Of a stretch of 64,000 nt of DNA, positions 8,419 to 16,144 are shown in pieces (position 1 is the first letter of the stretch; every line of letters begins with the position of its first letter). Below the pieces are notes generated by a model. The model ran no database searches and was not told the origin of the DNA. It saw only the letters and a list, made by a program, of their open reading frames with translations. The translations under genes were made by a program, and so were the position numbers. Location: positions 1,805,001 through 1,869,000 of the forward strand of contig CP016093.1 of assembly GCA_001664005.1 (NCBI GenBank), given 5' to 3'. The DNA is from Rhizobiales bacterium NRL2. Lineage in GTDB: Bacteria > Pseudomonadota > Alphaproteobacteria > Minwuiales > Minwuiaceae.

Positions 8419-9341
8419 GGGCGGACCGTCATGCCGTCATGAGCCACCTCCCAGCCCGCCGCCTCGATCTCGCGGCGCTCCGGCGCGTCGGCGCGGAGCA
8501 CGGGATTGGTGTTGTTGAGATGGATGAAGATCCTGCGGCCGATGTTCAGGTCCCGGAAGGCGGCCATCGTGCCCTTGGGTCCGGAAATCGACATGTGGCC
8601 CATGCGCTGGCCCGTCTTCATGCCGACTCCCTGACGGATCATCTCGTCGTCGGTCCAGAGTGTCCCGTCGAAGAAGACCGCGTCGGCGCCTTCGAGACGA
8701 CGGGCCAGGTCGTCGGTCATCCGCGCGCAGCCGGGAATGTAGTAGACCCGACGGCCGTCGCCATCGGCGATCTCCAGGCCCACCGTGTCCTCGTCCACGG
8801 TGCCGAAGTTGTCGCCCGCCGCACTGTCCTCCAGCCAGAGGGCTACCTTGCCCGGCACGGGGAAGACCGTGAGGCGCAGACCCATCGGCGTGCCGTCCCT
8901 TTCAGCCAGATCCACGCCCTCGCCCAGGCGGAAGGCCCGGCGGTCGACGAAATCGGGGTTGAGCACGTTGAAGACCGTGTTGGCGCGCAGCACCTCGTGG
9001 ATGCGGCCCGTGGCGTAGAGCGCCAGCGGCTGGCTCTCGCGCAGGTTCAGCAGGCCAGCCACATGGTCGACATCGCCATTGGTGAGCACTGCGGCGCGGA
9101 TCGGGCTGTCGCGCAGGCCATCCCGCGGATGCAGCGCAGGGTTGCGTTCGATCTGCTGGCGCAGGTCCGGCGAGGCGTTGAACAGGCAGAATCGCCGCCC
9201 GTCGGCGGAGACGGCGATCGAGGACTGGGTCTGCGCCACCAGCCCCGGCTCGCCGGCCCAAAAACCGCGGCAGTTATGGCAGTTGCAGTTCCACTGCGGA
9301 AAGCCGCCGCCGGCCGCCGCGCCGAGTACGAGTATCTCCAT
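8415..9341 (-). CDS. pqqB: PqqB, MBL-fold protein of PQQ biosynthesis
   Basis: The N-terminus MEILVLGAAAGGGFPQWNCN with NCHNC is diagnostic of PqqB. The beta-lactamase fold follows with LTNGDVDHVAGL, FFDGTLWTDDEM and MGHMSISGP, and FIHLNNTNP near the end. PqqB is a non-haem iron hydroxylase/carrier-like step of pyrroloquinoline quinone synthesis. The start at 9341 matches the 300-310 residue family length; the longer open frame is rejected. No pqqA, C, D or E is near, so this is an isolated copy, unusually coupled to zapE. Confidence 0.92.
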   Translation of the reverse strand: MEILVLGAAAGGGFPQWNCNCHNCRGFWAGEPGLVAQTQSSIAVSADGRRFCLFNASPDLRQQIERNPALHPRDGLRDSPIRAAVLTNGDVDHVAGLLNLRESQPLALYATGRIHEVLRANTVFNVLNPDFVDRRAFRLGEGVDLAERDGTPMGLRLTVFPVPGKVALWLEDSAAGDNFGTVDEDTVGLEIADGDGRRVYYIPGCARMTDDLARRLEGADAVFFDGTLWTDDEMIRQGVGMKTGQRMGHMSISGPKGTMAAFRDLNIGRRIFIHLNNTNPVLRADAPERREIEAAGWEVAHDGMTVRP

Positions 9342-9511
9342 GCCGCCCCGTCGATCCCTCTGCCGCCGCTCCTCTGGCACGCCGCCCAACATCACGTGAA
9401 GCGGTGCTGCGGGCAAGGGGGCATGAGGGCCACGCGGCATCCGCGATTGACCTTTGCCCGGCCGTGCCCGAGATTCGCTGCATTGCGGAAAATCCTGAGC
9501 GGAGCGTCCTG

Positions 9512-10579
9512 TTGAACAGTTTTCCCGTCAAACCCGAGCTCGACTATGTCTTCGGCGACGCCCGTCCCGAAGGCGCCGCAACCATGGAGGTCGCGCCGGG
9601 CGTGCACTGGATCCGCATGGCGATCCCGATCCCGGGGCTGGACTACATCAATCTCTGGCTGCTGGAGGACGGCGATGGCTGGACCATCGTCGACACCGGC
9701 ATCAAGAGCCGGGACATCACGGCCTGGTGGGAGGAGATATTCGAGACCAAGCTGGCCGGCAAGCCGGTGAAGCGGGTGATCTGCACCCACTTCCACACCG
9801 ACCATGTCGGGCAGGCGGGCTGGCTGACCGACCGCTGGAACTGCATGCTGTGGATGTCTCTGGGCGAGTGGGCCTTCGGGCGCACCATGGCCCTGGACGT
9901 CGCCGAGCGCGTGCCGGAGGACGTTATCGACCACTACCGCCGCATCGGCTATTCGGAGGAAATGCTGGAGGCGTTGCGCGAGCGCGGATTCCATCGCGTC
10001 TCCAAGATGATGACGCCGATTCCGCGCGCGTTCCGGCGGCTGACCCACGAGCAGCGCTTCAAGATCGGCCCCAACACCTGGCGAGTCATCGTCGGCCGGG
10101 GCCATTCGCCCGAGCACGTGGCGCTGTTCTGCGAGAACCTGAACGTGCTGATCTCAGGCGACCAGGTCCTGCCGGCGATCACGCCGCATATCGGCGTCTA
10201 CCCGGCGGAGCCCGACGCCAACCCGCTGGCGCTCTACCTGGAGACGCTGGACAATTTCCGCCCGCTGCCGGACGACGTGCTCGTCCTGCCGGCGCACGGC
10301 GATCCGTTCCGCAACCTGCATGCCCGCATCAACTATCTGCAGGATCATCACCGGGCCCGGCTGAAGGCGCTGTGGCACGCCGCGCCGGAATGGGCCTCGA
10401 TCCGCGAGCTGCTGCCATACCTGTTCCGTCGCGAGCTGGGACCCGAAGACATGCCGCTCGCCTTCTCCGAGGCCATCAGCCATATCCACATGCTGATCGC
10501 CCGCGGCCGGATGGAGCGCCGGATGGGCGAGGACGGCGTCTACCGCTATCGCTCGGCCGGGCTGGACAAGGCCGCCTGA
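9512..10579 (+). CDS. MBL-fold metallo-hydrolase
   Basis: A 355-residue beta-lactamase-superfamily hydrolase. The metal motif is CTHFHTDHVGQAGW (about residue 91), with further ligands in GRGHSPEHV (about 197) and VLPAHGDPF (about 268). A C-terminal helical region (HAAPEWASIRELLPYLFRR) resembles that of MBL hydrolases fused to a winged-helix tail. The TTG at 9512 has GGAGCG five bases upstream and is preferred over the distant ATG at 9404; ATG 9584 is another option. The substrate is unknown. Divergent from pqqB. Confidence 0.85.
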   Translation: MNSFPVKPELDYVFGDARPEGAATMEVAPGVHWIRMAIPIPGLDYINLWLLEDGDGWTIVDTGIKSRDITAWWEEIFETKLAGKPVKRVICTHFHTDHVGQAGWLTDRWNCMLWMSLGEWAFGRTMALDVAERVPEDVIDHYRRIGYSEEMLEALRERGFHRVSKMMTPIPRAFRRLTHEQRFKIGPNTWRVIVGRGHSPEHVALFCENLNVLISGDQVLPAITPHIGVYPAEPDANPLALYLETLDNFRPLPDDVLVLPAHGDPFRNLHARINYLQDHHRARLKALWHAAPEWASIRELLPYLFRRELGPEDMPLAFSEAISHIHMLIARGRMERRMGEDGVYRYRSAGLDKAA

Positions 10580-10660
10580 ATTCCCTCGGCGCCGGGGCTG
10601 GCAAGGCCGGCGGCAGACCCCATATCTGAGGTCCGCGACAATCGATCACGGAGTATCCCG

Positions 10661-10897
10661 TTGCTTGAAATCGGCTTTTTCGGCTGGGCCGTCGTTGCCG
10701 GCATTCTGTTCGTGCTGCCGATCTGGCGCATCTGCGAGCGGGTGGGGCTGAATCCGGCAATCTCGCTGTTCGCTCTGATTCCGGTGGCCGGGCTGCCGAT
10801 CGCCCTCGGCATGGTCGCGTTCAAGTCCTGGCCCAGCGGCGAGAGCCGGGTGCGCGGTCCGTTCAAGGAATTCGAACGCCTGCAGGGTGAGCGCTGA
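10661..10897 (+). CDS. Small membrane protein, two predicted membrane segments
   Basis: A 78-residue protein with two hydrophobic segments (about residues 5-22 and 33-50) and a short basic tail. It starts with TTG behind a GGAG. The stop overlaps the start of the next small gene (ATGA), and the two proteins resemble each other in layout (WRICERVGLNP versus WRIAAKAGYSG), suggesting an ancient tandem pair. I do not recognise a function; a role in the inner membrane is inferred. Confidence 0.68.
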   Translation: MLEIGFFGWAVVAGILFVLPIWRICERVGLNPAISLFALIPVAGLPIALGMVAFKSWPSGESRVRGPFKEFERLQGER

Positions 10898-11157
10898 TGG
10901 AACATCTCTGGCCCGGCTCTCCGCTGGTCTTCCTGCTCGCCTGGTTCGGCTGGCGCATCGCCGCCAAGGCCGGCTATTCGGGCTTCTGGGGCCTGACGGC
11001 GCTGTTTCCGCCGCTCGGGCTGCTGATGCTCTGGATTCTCGCCGCCTCGAAGGACTGGCCCAAGGCCGCGAAGCCTGGTGGCCGGGGCGAGGGGGCGCGG
11101 ACCCGGGATGGCGGGATCACCATCCGCCGGCCCGGCTCCGAGATCAAGGAACGCTAG
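10897..11157 (+). CDS. Small membrane protein, partner of the preceding gene
   Basis: An 86-residue protein with two hydrophobic stretches (about residues 8-22 and 32-48) followed by a polar, glycine- and arginine-rich tail of about 35 residues (GGRGEGARTRDGG). The start codon overlaps the upstream stop, so it is translationally coupled to the 78-residue membrane protein. Function not recognised. Confidence 0.68.
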   Translation: MEHLWPGSPLVFLLAWFGWRIAAKAGYSGFWGLTALFPPLGLLMLWILAASKDWPKAAKPGGRGEGARTRDGGITIRRPGSEIKER

Positions 11158-11188
11158 CTCGTTCCAAAGTCTGTTTGAACCGACTGCT

Positions 11189-11347
11189 CTACCGGCGGGG
11201 TTCCGAGTTCGGGACGGGCGTCCGATGGATCGCCTTGTCGGCGCTTTCCTCGGCCGGCGAGTCCTTCTCGCCTCCCTGCTTCTCGCGGATTTTCCGGTTG
11301 GCCTCCGGGGCCTCCTCGCGTCTGGAATCGCCGTCGCTCATCGCCAT
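11189..11347 (-). CDS. Candidate small, highly charged protein (52 residues)
   Basis: A short reading frame in the gap between a membrane-protein pair and the DUF4112 gene. The protein is almost entirely charged or polar (begins MAMSDGDSRREEAPEANRK) with no hydrophobic segment. Nearly all third codon positions are G or C, as in the real genes around it, and GTGAGGT precedes the ATG. A longer overlapping frame exists on the same strand, so this is a tentative call; no family is recognised. Confidence 0.4.
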   Translation of the reverse strand: MAMSDGDSRREEAPEANRKIREKQGGEKDSPAEESADKAIHRTPVPNSEPRR

Positions 11348-11380
11348 GTACCTCACTGTCAGCGTTTGGAGTGATCGTCG

Positions 11381-11764
11381 ATGACCGACAGGTCGGAACC
11401 TGCGCGCCGGTCCGCAAGGGCGGCGCGCGATGCGGACATGGCGCGGGTCGAGCGCCTGGCGCGTCTGCTGGATTCGGAGTTCCGCGTGCCAGGCACGGGC
11501 TTGCGGTTCGGCCTGGACGGTCTGCTCGGCCTGCTGCCCGGCGTGGGCGACACGGCGACACTGCTGATGGCGCTCTACCTGGTGGCCGAGGCGCGGCGGC
11601 TCGGCGCGTCCTTCGCGACTGTCCTGCGGATGCTGTTCAATGTCGTGCTGGACTGGCTGGTCGGACTGATTCCGTTCGTCGGCGACATCTTCGACTTCGG
11701 CTTCAAGTGCAACCGCCGCAATGTCGACCTGCTGCGCCGCGATCTGCGGCGCCGGCGCTACTGA
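11381..11764 (+). CDS. DUF4112 domain membrane protein
   Basis: A 127-residue protein whose core (residues 20-125) carries the DUF4112 signature: LARLLDSEFRVPGTGLRFG, then LLGLLPGVGDTATLL and LIPFVGDIFDFGFKCN. Two hydrophobic segments suggest an inner-membrane location. Its function is unknown in the family. GGAG precedes the start. The last 7 bp overlap the convergent holin-family gene. Confidence 0.85.
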   Translation: MTDRSEPARRSARAARDADMARVERLARLLDSEFRVPGTGLRFGLDGLLGLLPGVGDTATLLMALYLVAEARRLGASFATVLRMLFNVVLDWLVGLIPFVGDIFDFGFKCNRRNVDLLRRDLRRRRY

Positions 11765-12216
11765 TCGTCCTTCGAGATCATGCCGCTGACCACGCCGACG
11801 GCGAGCGCGCCGGCCAGCAGGGCAAGCGGCGGCACGCCGGTGGCCTGGATGCCGCCCACCAGCTTCAGCAGGTCGGCGTTGACGGTGGCGCGGGCGGCTT
11901 CGGCCCGGGCCTTCGCCTGCAGCGCCTTCCGGCGGTTCACGAAATACATGGCCAGCCCCAGCGACAGGCAGGCGACGCCGGCCAGCCCCGCCGCCACGAT
12001 GGCCGCAGCCGAAAGCGGCGACACATGGGCGGTAAGATGAACATACAGGCCCACACCGAGGAACATCAGCGCCGCGAAGCCGAGCAGCGCGGCGAACAGC
12101 CCGACGCCGGAGCGGATGGCCGCGCCACGCGCCCTGACCTGGACCCGGTTGCCCTCGGCCTCCAGCAGCTTCTGGAGATCGCCCAGCAGTTCGGGCGGCA
12201 GGAACTGACTCAGCAT
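11758..12216 (-). CDS. Phage-holin-family (holin-X-like) membrane protein
   Basis: A 152-residue protein with an N-terminal amphipathic region (DLQKLLEAEGNRVQVRARG), two long adjacent membrane segments (about residues 38-60 and 68-90), and a basic linker followed by a third hydrophobic stretch near the C-terminus. This layout matches the chromosomal holin-X superfamily, usually found beside DUF883 proteins, as here. These are envelope-stress-type proteins rather than lysis genes. It is 7 bp downstream of the DUF883 gene. Confidence 0.75.
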   Translation of the reverse strand: MLSQFLPPELLGDLQKLLEAEGNRVQVRARGAAIRSGVGLFAALLGFAALMFLGVGLYVHLTAHVSPLSAAAIVAAGLAGVACLSLGLAMYFVNRRKALQAKARAEAARATVNADLLKLVGGIQATGVPPLALLAGALAVGVVSGMISKDDQ

Positions 12217-12223
12217 CGGGAGA

Positions 12224-12502
12224 TCAGCGGCTGAGCATCCGGCCCAGCACCATGCCGACGCCGAAGGCGATGCCGAGCGACATCAGCGGTTTCTCCTGCA
12301 CCTGGCCGTTGACCCAGTCATGGCCCTCATGGACCTTCTGTTCGCCGTAGCGGCGGGCGTCGGCATAGGTGCGCTGCGCGGAATTCCGCGCCTGATCCTT
12401 CATCTGGCCCGTGAGCGCGGCCATGTCGGCGCGCATCTGATCCAGGTCGGCTTTCAGATCCTCGACGGTGACTTCGTTGTTCGCACTGCTTCGCGTGGCC
12501 AT
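12224..12502 (-). CDS. DUF883/ElaB-YqjD family protein
   Basis: A 92-residue protein: a coiled-coil N-terminal half (TVEDLKADLDQMRADMAALT), a linker, and a C-terminal glycine-rich membrane anchor (SLGIAFGVGMVLGRMLSR). This is the ElaB/YqjD/DUF883 arrangement, inner-membrane proteins that in E. coli associate with ribosomes in stationary phase. The start at 12502 follows AAGAAGGGA. It heads a two-gene unit with the holin-X-like gene. Confidence 0.85.
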   Translation of the reverse strand: MATRSSANNEVTVEDLKADLDQMRADMAALTGQMKDQARNSAQRTYADARRYGEQKVHEGHDWVNGQVQEKPLMSLGIAFGVGMVLGRMLSR

Positions 12503-12643
12503 GGGATTTCCCTTCTTCTTTACCGTTGAACAGACCCTGACCGTCATATGGGTAAGATCATGCGCTTCGCAAACCGACGGCGTTGGTTCAATACGGCCGG
12601 GGATTGCTCTAGGTTGCGCCGAACGCCGGGGAGGATTCACAGG

Positions 12644-13246
12644 ATGATGTTTGGCTGCCGAACCGCCATGGCGCTGTCGCTGCTTGCGGTGGCCATCCCC
12701 CAGGGCTCTGCCGTGGCGCAGCGTCTCGCGGGCGAGATGAAGGCTGAAGTGGTGCGTGAAGCGGCGCTGCCCGAGCGGCTCCACGTCCGCCTGGACCGTC
12801 AGGTCGACGGCGCCGAGAAGGTGCGGGCGATCTTCCACGATGTCCTCGTCGGCCTCGGCTATCGCATCGACGCCGCCTCCGACTACGAACTTCTGGTGCG
12901 CTGGGACGGCCGGCTGGAGGGTGGGGGCTTCAAGTCGCGCTTCCAGCCGGAGGCGAAAGGCGGCAGCAGTTCCGACACCTCGCTGGGGCTCAGCATTCTG
13001 CTGAGCCGGCCGTCGGCCGGCGACGGCGAGGAAACCTTTACTGTGGGCTGCCTGCTCAGCGATGCGGACGGACCGGTCTGGAAGGCCAAGATCGTGGCGG
13101 TCTCGGCGGATCGGGACCGGGAGCGTATCGTACGTATCCTGGCCGAGCGTCTGATCGAGAGGATGGGGAAGGCGGTGGAGACGACCGCATTCGACACGAC
13201 GAAGCCGGACCAGGGCCGGCCCGGATTGATGGAGAGCGAAGAGTGA
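12644..13246 (+). CDS. Exported protein of unknown function
   Basis: A 200-residue protein with a clear signal peptide (basic start, hydrophobic MALSLLAVAIPQG, cleavage near AVAQ). The mature part has alternating strands and a conserved-looking LRVRLD/VDGAEKVRAIF region; I do not recognise a domain. It is probably periplasmic or a surface lipoprotein-like protein without a lipobox. A GGGGAGG lies upstream of the ATG pair at 12644. Its stop codon overlaps the GTG start of the CinA-family gene. Confidence 0.7.
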   Translation: MMFGCRTAMALSLLAVAIPQGSAVAQRLAGEMKAEVVREAALPERLHVRLDRQVDGAEKVRAIFHDVLVGLGYRIDAASDYELLVRWDGRLEGGGFKSRFQPEAKGGSSSDTSLGLSILLSRPSAGDGEETFTVGCLLSDADGPVWKAKIVAVSADRDRERIVRILAERLIERMGKAVETTAFDTTKPDQGRPGLMESEE

Positions 13247-13755
13247 GCGAACTGATGGACGAACTCTGGCGCGCGGGGGAGCGCGCCGGAGAGCTGCTGA
13301 AACAGCGCGGTGAAAAGGTCGCCGTGGTGGAAAGCTCGGCCGGCGGACTGATCTCGGCGGCCCTGCTGCGCGTGCCGGGCGCTTCCGGCTACTACGAGGG
13401 CGGCGCGGTGATCTACACCCGCACCTCGATCCGTGAGGTCGCCGGCCTGGACATGAAGAAGCTGTGGAAGGAGCAGGGCATCCGCTCCAGCTCCGAACCC
13501 TTCGCGCAGCTGCTCTCGGAACGCATCCGGGAAACTCACGAGACCGTCTGGGGTCTGGGCGAGACCGGCGCTGCCGGGCCCGGCAACGGCTATGGCGATC
13601 CGGCCGGCCACAGCTGTCAGGCCGTGGCGGGTCCGGACCCGATCGTCACCACGCTCCGCACAGGCAAGGAAGACCGCGGCGAGAACATGGTGCTCTTCGC
13701 GATCAATGCGCTGAACCTGCTGTCCGCCCAGCTCGAGAAGCCCGTGACTACGTGA
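13243..13755 (+). CDS. CinA-family nicotinamide-nucleotide amidohydrolase
   Basis: A 170-residue stand-alone CinA C-terminal domain. Signatures are VAVVESSAGGLISAALLRVPGAS, YYEGGAVIYT and the late GETGAAGPGNGYGDP loop, corresponding to the PncC active-site regions that deamidate NMN. The catalytic Ser-containing loop usually reads TAESCTGG; here it is VVESSAGG, a variant. The GTG start overlaps the preceding stop, so the genes are coupled. Confidence 0.82.
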   Translation: MSELMDELWRAGERAGELLKQRGEKVAVVESSAGGLISAALLRVPGASGYYEGGAVIYTRTSIREVAGLDMKKLWKEQGIRSSSEPFAQLLSERIRETHETVWGLGETGAAGPGNGYGDPAGHSCQAVAGPDPIVTTLRTGKEDRGENMVLFAINALNLLSAQLEKPVTT

Positions 13756-13773
13756 CGAGACGGGCGTGCCTGG

Positions 13774-14073
13774 TCAAAGTCCCGTCGTCTCGCTCACCAC
13801 GTAGCGCTTCACGTCGCGGCTGAGGATTTCGAGGCTGCCCAGCTTGGCGCGGAATTCCTTCATGTGCGGGGCGTCGAAGTGGGCCTTCAGCGCGTCGTCG
13901 CTCTCCCATTCCTCGAAGACGCGGAACGTCGTCGGGCTCTCGATCGACTGGAAGAACGCATAGGTGATACAGCCCTTCTCGCCGCGGGTGTCCTCGGCCA
14001 TCTCGGCCATGGCGGCCCTGGCGGTCTCGACGCTGGCATGGCCCAGTTCGAAAGTGCCGCTGACGACGATCAT
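13774..14073 (-). CDS. Antibiotic biosynthesis monooxygenase (ABM) family protein
   Basis: A 99-residue ferredoxin-like dimeric alpha-beta barrel protein. The pattern GCITYAFFQSIESPTTFRVFEEW followed by AHFDAPHMKEF is the ABM/YgiN quinol-monooxygenase signature, shared with small haem- or quinone-acting enzymes. The ATG at 14073 has GGGAGGC upstream. It is convergent with the CinA gene and separate from the MFS gene on its own strand. Confidence 0.85.
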   Translation of the reverse strand: MIVVSGTFELGHASVETARAAMAEMAEDTRGEKGCITYAFFQSIESPTTFRVFEEWESDDALKAHFDAPHMKEFRAKLGSLEILSRDVKRYVVSETTGL

Positions 14074-14140
14074 GATGCTGCCTCCCTGATGTTTCCGGGA
14101 GAGCATAGCGGACTGATTGTCCCTGTCAGCCCGCCAGCCT

Positions 14141-15397
14141 CTACGCGGTCACCGGCCCGGAGCGGCGGCGGTTGAGCAGCAGCCAGAGCGCCACCGACAT
14201 GTTGACCAGGTTGAACAGGATGCCGTTCAGGAACGCGACCTGGTAGGAGCCGGTGAGATCGTGGATCTCGCCTGACATCCAGCCGCCGATGGCCATGCCG
14301 ACGACCGTCGCCATCAGCACCAGGCTGACCCGGGTGCCCGCTTCCGAGGGCCGGAAATAGTCGCGCACGATCAGCGCGTAGCTGGGCACGATGCCGCCCT
14401 GGCTGAGGCCGAACAGCGCCGAGACGAGGTAGAGCGAGGCCAGACCGTCGAAGGGCAGGTAGAACATCAGCGCCAGGCACTGCAGCGTCGAGCCGAGCAG
14501 CAGCGTACCCAGCCCGCCGATGCGGTCGGCGATGAGCCCGGAGATCAGCCGGCTGACGACGCCGAAGCCCAGCATCAGCGACAGCATCTCCGCGCCGCGC
14601 GCCGCGCCGTAACCCAGGTCGGCGCAATAGGCGACAATGTGGACCTGGGGCATGGACATGGCGATGCAGCAGCTCAGCCCCGCCGCGACCAGCAGGATCT
14701 GCAGCGCTCGGGGACTGAGGCCGGCTTGCTCGGGCCGGGCCACGGGGCCGGCTCCGCCTGTCGCGGCGTTGGCCTGAAGGTCGTCGGCGTCGAGCGGCGC
14801 GCGGCGGCGCATCAGCAGGCTGAGCGGCAGCATGGTGACGAAACAGACGGCGCCGACCATCATGTGCGCCTCCCGCCAGCCGAACTCGGCCATGGCCCAG
14901 CTCAGCACCGGCGGCCAGACCGTCCCGGCCAGATAGTTACCGCTGGCCACGATGGCGACGGCCAGGCCGCGCCGGCGGCGGAACCAGAAGGTGATGTCGG
15001 CGACCAGCGGCCCGAAGGTGGCGGAACTGCCCAGCATGCCGATGATCAGCGCCTGGGCGGCGATGAACTGCCAGATCGACTGGGCCTGGGAGGCTGCGAA
15101 GTAGCCGATGCCCAGCATGACGCCGGCGATCATCAGCGGGCGCTGGATGCCGTGGCGGTCGGCGATCCGGCCCATCAGCACGCCGCCCACGGCGAAGCCG
15201 GCCATGGTCGCCATGTAGGGCAGGGAGGCGCCGCCCCGGTCGACGCCGAAGGCCGCCTCGACTGTCGGCAGGGCGATCACCACCGACCAGAGACCGACGC
15301 CGCCGATGGTGGCGAAGGTCATCGACAGCGCCAGCCGCCACCACGCATAGGGGCTGTCGGCCCTGTCCGCGCCTTCCAGAACGAATCCCCTCGCCAT
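14141..15397 (-). CDS. MFS transporter (monocarboxylate-type)
   Basis: A 418-residue, 12-segment permease with the MFS loop GRIADRHGIQRP between segments 2 and 3 and the second-half equivalent SGLIADRIGG. The N-terminal half (GVGLWSVVIALPTVEAAFGVDR) resembles the oxalate/formate and monocarboxylate transporter group. Substrate unknown. The start at 15397 is chosen because the extra residues of the longer frame are not membrane-protein-like. Confidence 0.85.
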   Translation of the reverse strand: MARGFVLEGADRADSPYAWWRLALSMTFATIGGVGLWSVVIALPTVEAAFGVDRGGASLPYMATMAGFAVGGVLMGRIADRHGIQRPLMIAGVMLGIGYFAASQAQSIWQFIAAQALIIGMLGSSATFGPLVADITFWFRRRRGLAVAIVASGNYLAGTVWPPVLSWAMAEFGWREAHMMVGAVCFVTMLPLSLLMRRRAPLDADDLQANAATGGAGPVARPEQAGLSPRALQILLVAAGLSCCIAMSMPQVHIVAYCADLGYGAARGAEMLSLMLGFGVVSRLISGLIADRIGGLGTLLLGSTLQCLALMFYLPFDGLASLYLVSALFGLSQGGIVPSYALIVRDYFRPSEAGTRVSLVLMATVVGMAIGGWMSGEIHDLTGSYQVAFLNGILFNLVNMSVALWLLLNRRRSGPVTA

Positions 15398-15433
15398 GAC
15401 CCTTGATCCTCCCCCGAAGCCCGTTACGTCAGG

Positions 15434-15538
15434 ATGCGCGCGACCGCAAGCAGAGAGACGCGGCCGCATGCAAAACCGCATGCCCATTTGTCGGTCGATG
15501 CGGCGTTTGCCCGGGGCCTGGTGTTCGGGCCGGGCGCG
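15434..15538 (+). promoter_or_regulatory. Intergenic element copy A, upstream of the GNAT gene
   Basis: This stretch shares about 60 aligned bases, at roughly three-quarters identity by eye, with the interval 17259-17343 upstream of the thiolase gene. Shared parts are GCGCGACCGCA at the 5' end, CGCATGCCC in the middle, and CTGGTGTT then GGGC at the 3' end. Both copies end some 30-40 bp before the start codon of a gene on the + strand, so they are probably related promoters or a regulator site. Confidence 0.45.
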
Positions 15539-15577
15539 ATCCTGCTGCATCTGCTGTCAACGGAATGGCGCAACTCG

Positions 15578-16144
15578 ATGGAGAGAGATATCCGGATACG
15601 CGACGCCAGGAGGGAAGACGTCGACGCGATCATGATTCTGCTCGTGCGCCTCGACGCGCACGTGGCCGGCGTCCCGGCCGACGAGCTGGCTCTGAGCGAG
15701 TCGGGCGAGGCGCATCTCCGCCGCAACACGCAACGCTTCCTGGACGCCGATGACAGACGCCTCGTCGTGGCCGAGGCGCCCGACGGGACGGTGGTCGGCA
15801 TGGGCAGCATCGAGATCTGGTATTATGAAAATACCTGGCTGAACCCCGAACGGCGTGACCTCAGGGCCGCCAACATCGACGATTTCTGGGTCGAGCCGGA
15901 CTGGCGCGGTCATGGCATCGCACGCCGGATTGTCGCACGATTGCTGTCCTTCGCCGCTGAATCGGAGGTCGAGGAACTCGTGCTCGAATACGCCCTGCAC
16001 AATACAGAGGCCGCCAGTTTCTGGGAGCGGCTGGGCTTCCGGCCCTCGGGCGTCCGGGCCGCGGCGCGCCTCTCGGAGGTGTTGCCGAAGCTCCCGGCGC
16101 CGGAGGAAACCGGGCGCCGGCGGAAGAAGAAGGAAAAGAAATGA
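15578..16144 (+). CDS. GNAT family N-acetyltransferase
   Basis: A 188-residue acetyltransferase. The core includes VAEAPDGTVVGMGSIEIW (strands 3-4), the acetyl-CoA-binding turn EPDWRGHGIARRIVARLL, and YALHNTEAASFWERLGFRPSG. It ends in a lysine-rich tail. The stop overlaps the next start (ATGA), coupling it to a deacetylase-family enzyme; an acetylation/deacetylation pair acting on a shared small molecule or protein is an attractive inference. Confidence 0.82.
   Translation: MERDIRIRDARREDVDAIMILLVRLDAHVAGVPADELALSESGEAHLRRNTQRFLDADDRRLVVAEAPDGTVVGMGSIEIWYYENTWLNPERRDLRAANIDDFWVEPDWRGHGIARRIVARLLSFAAESEVEELVLEYALHNTEAASFWERLGFRPSGVRAAARLSEVLPKLPAPEETGRRRKKKEKK

Noticed and set aside
11758-12216. 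Phage lysis holin
   Set aside because: The protein is of the chromosomal holin-X-like type and sits with a DUF883 gene, not with an endolysin.
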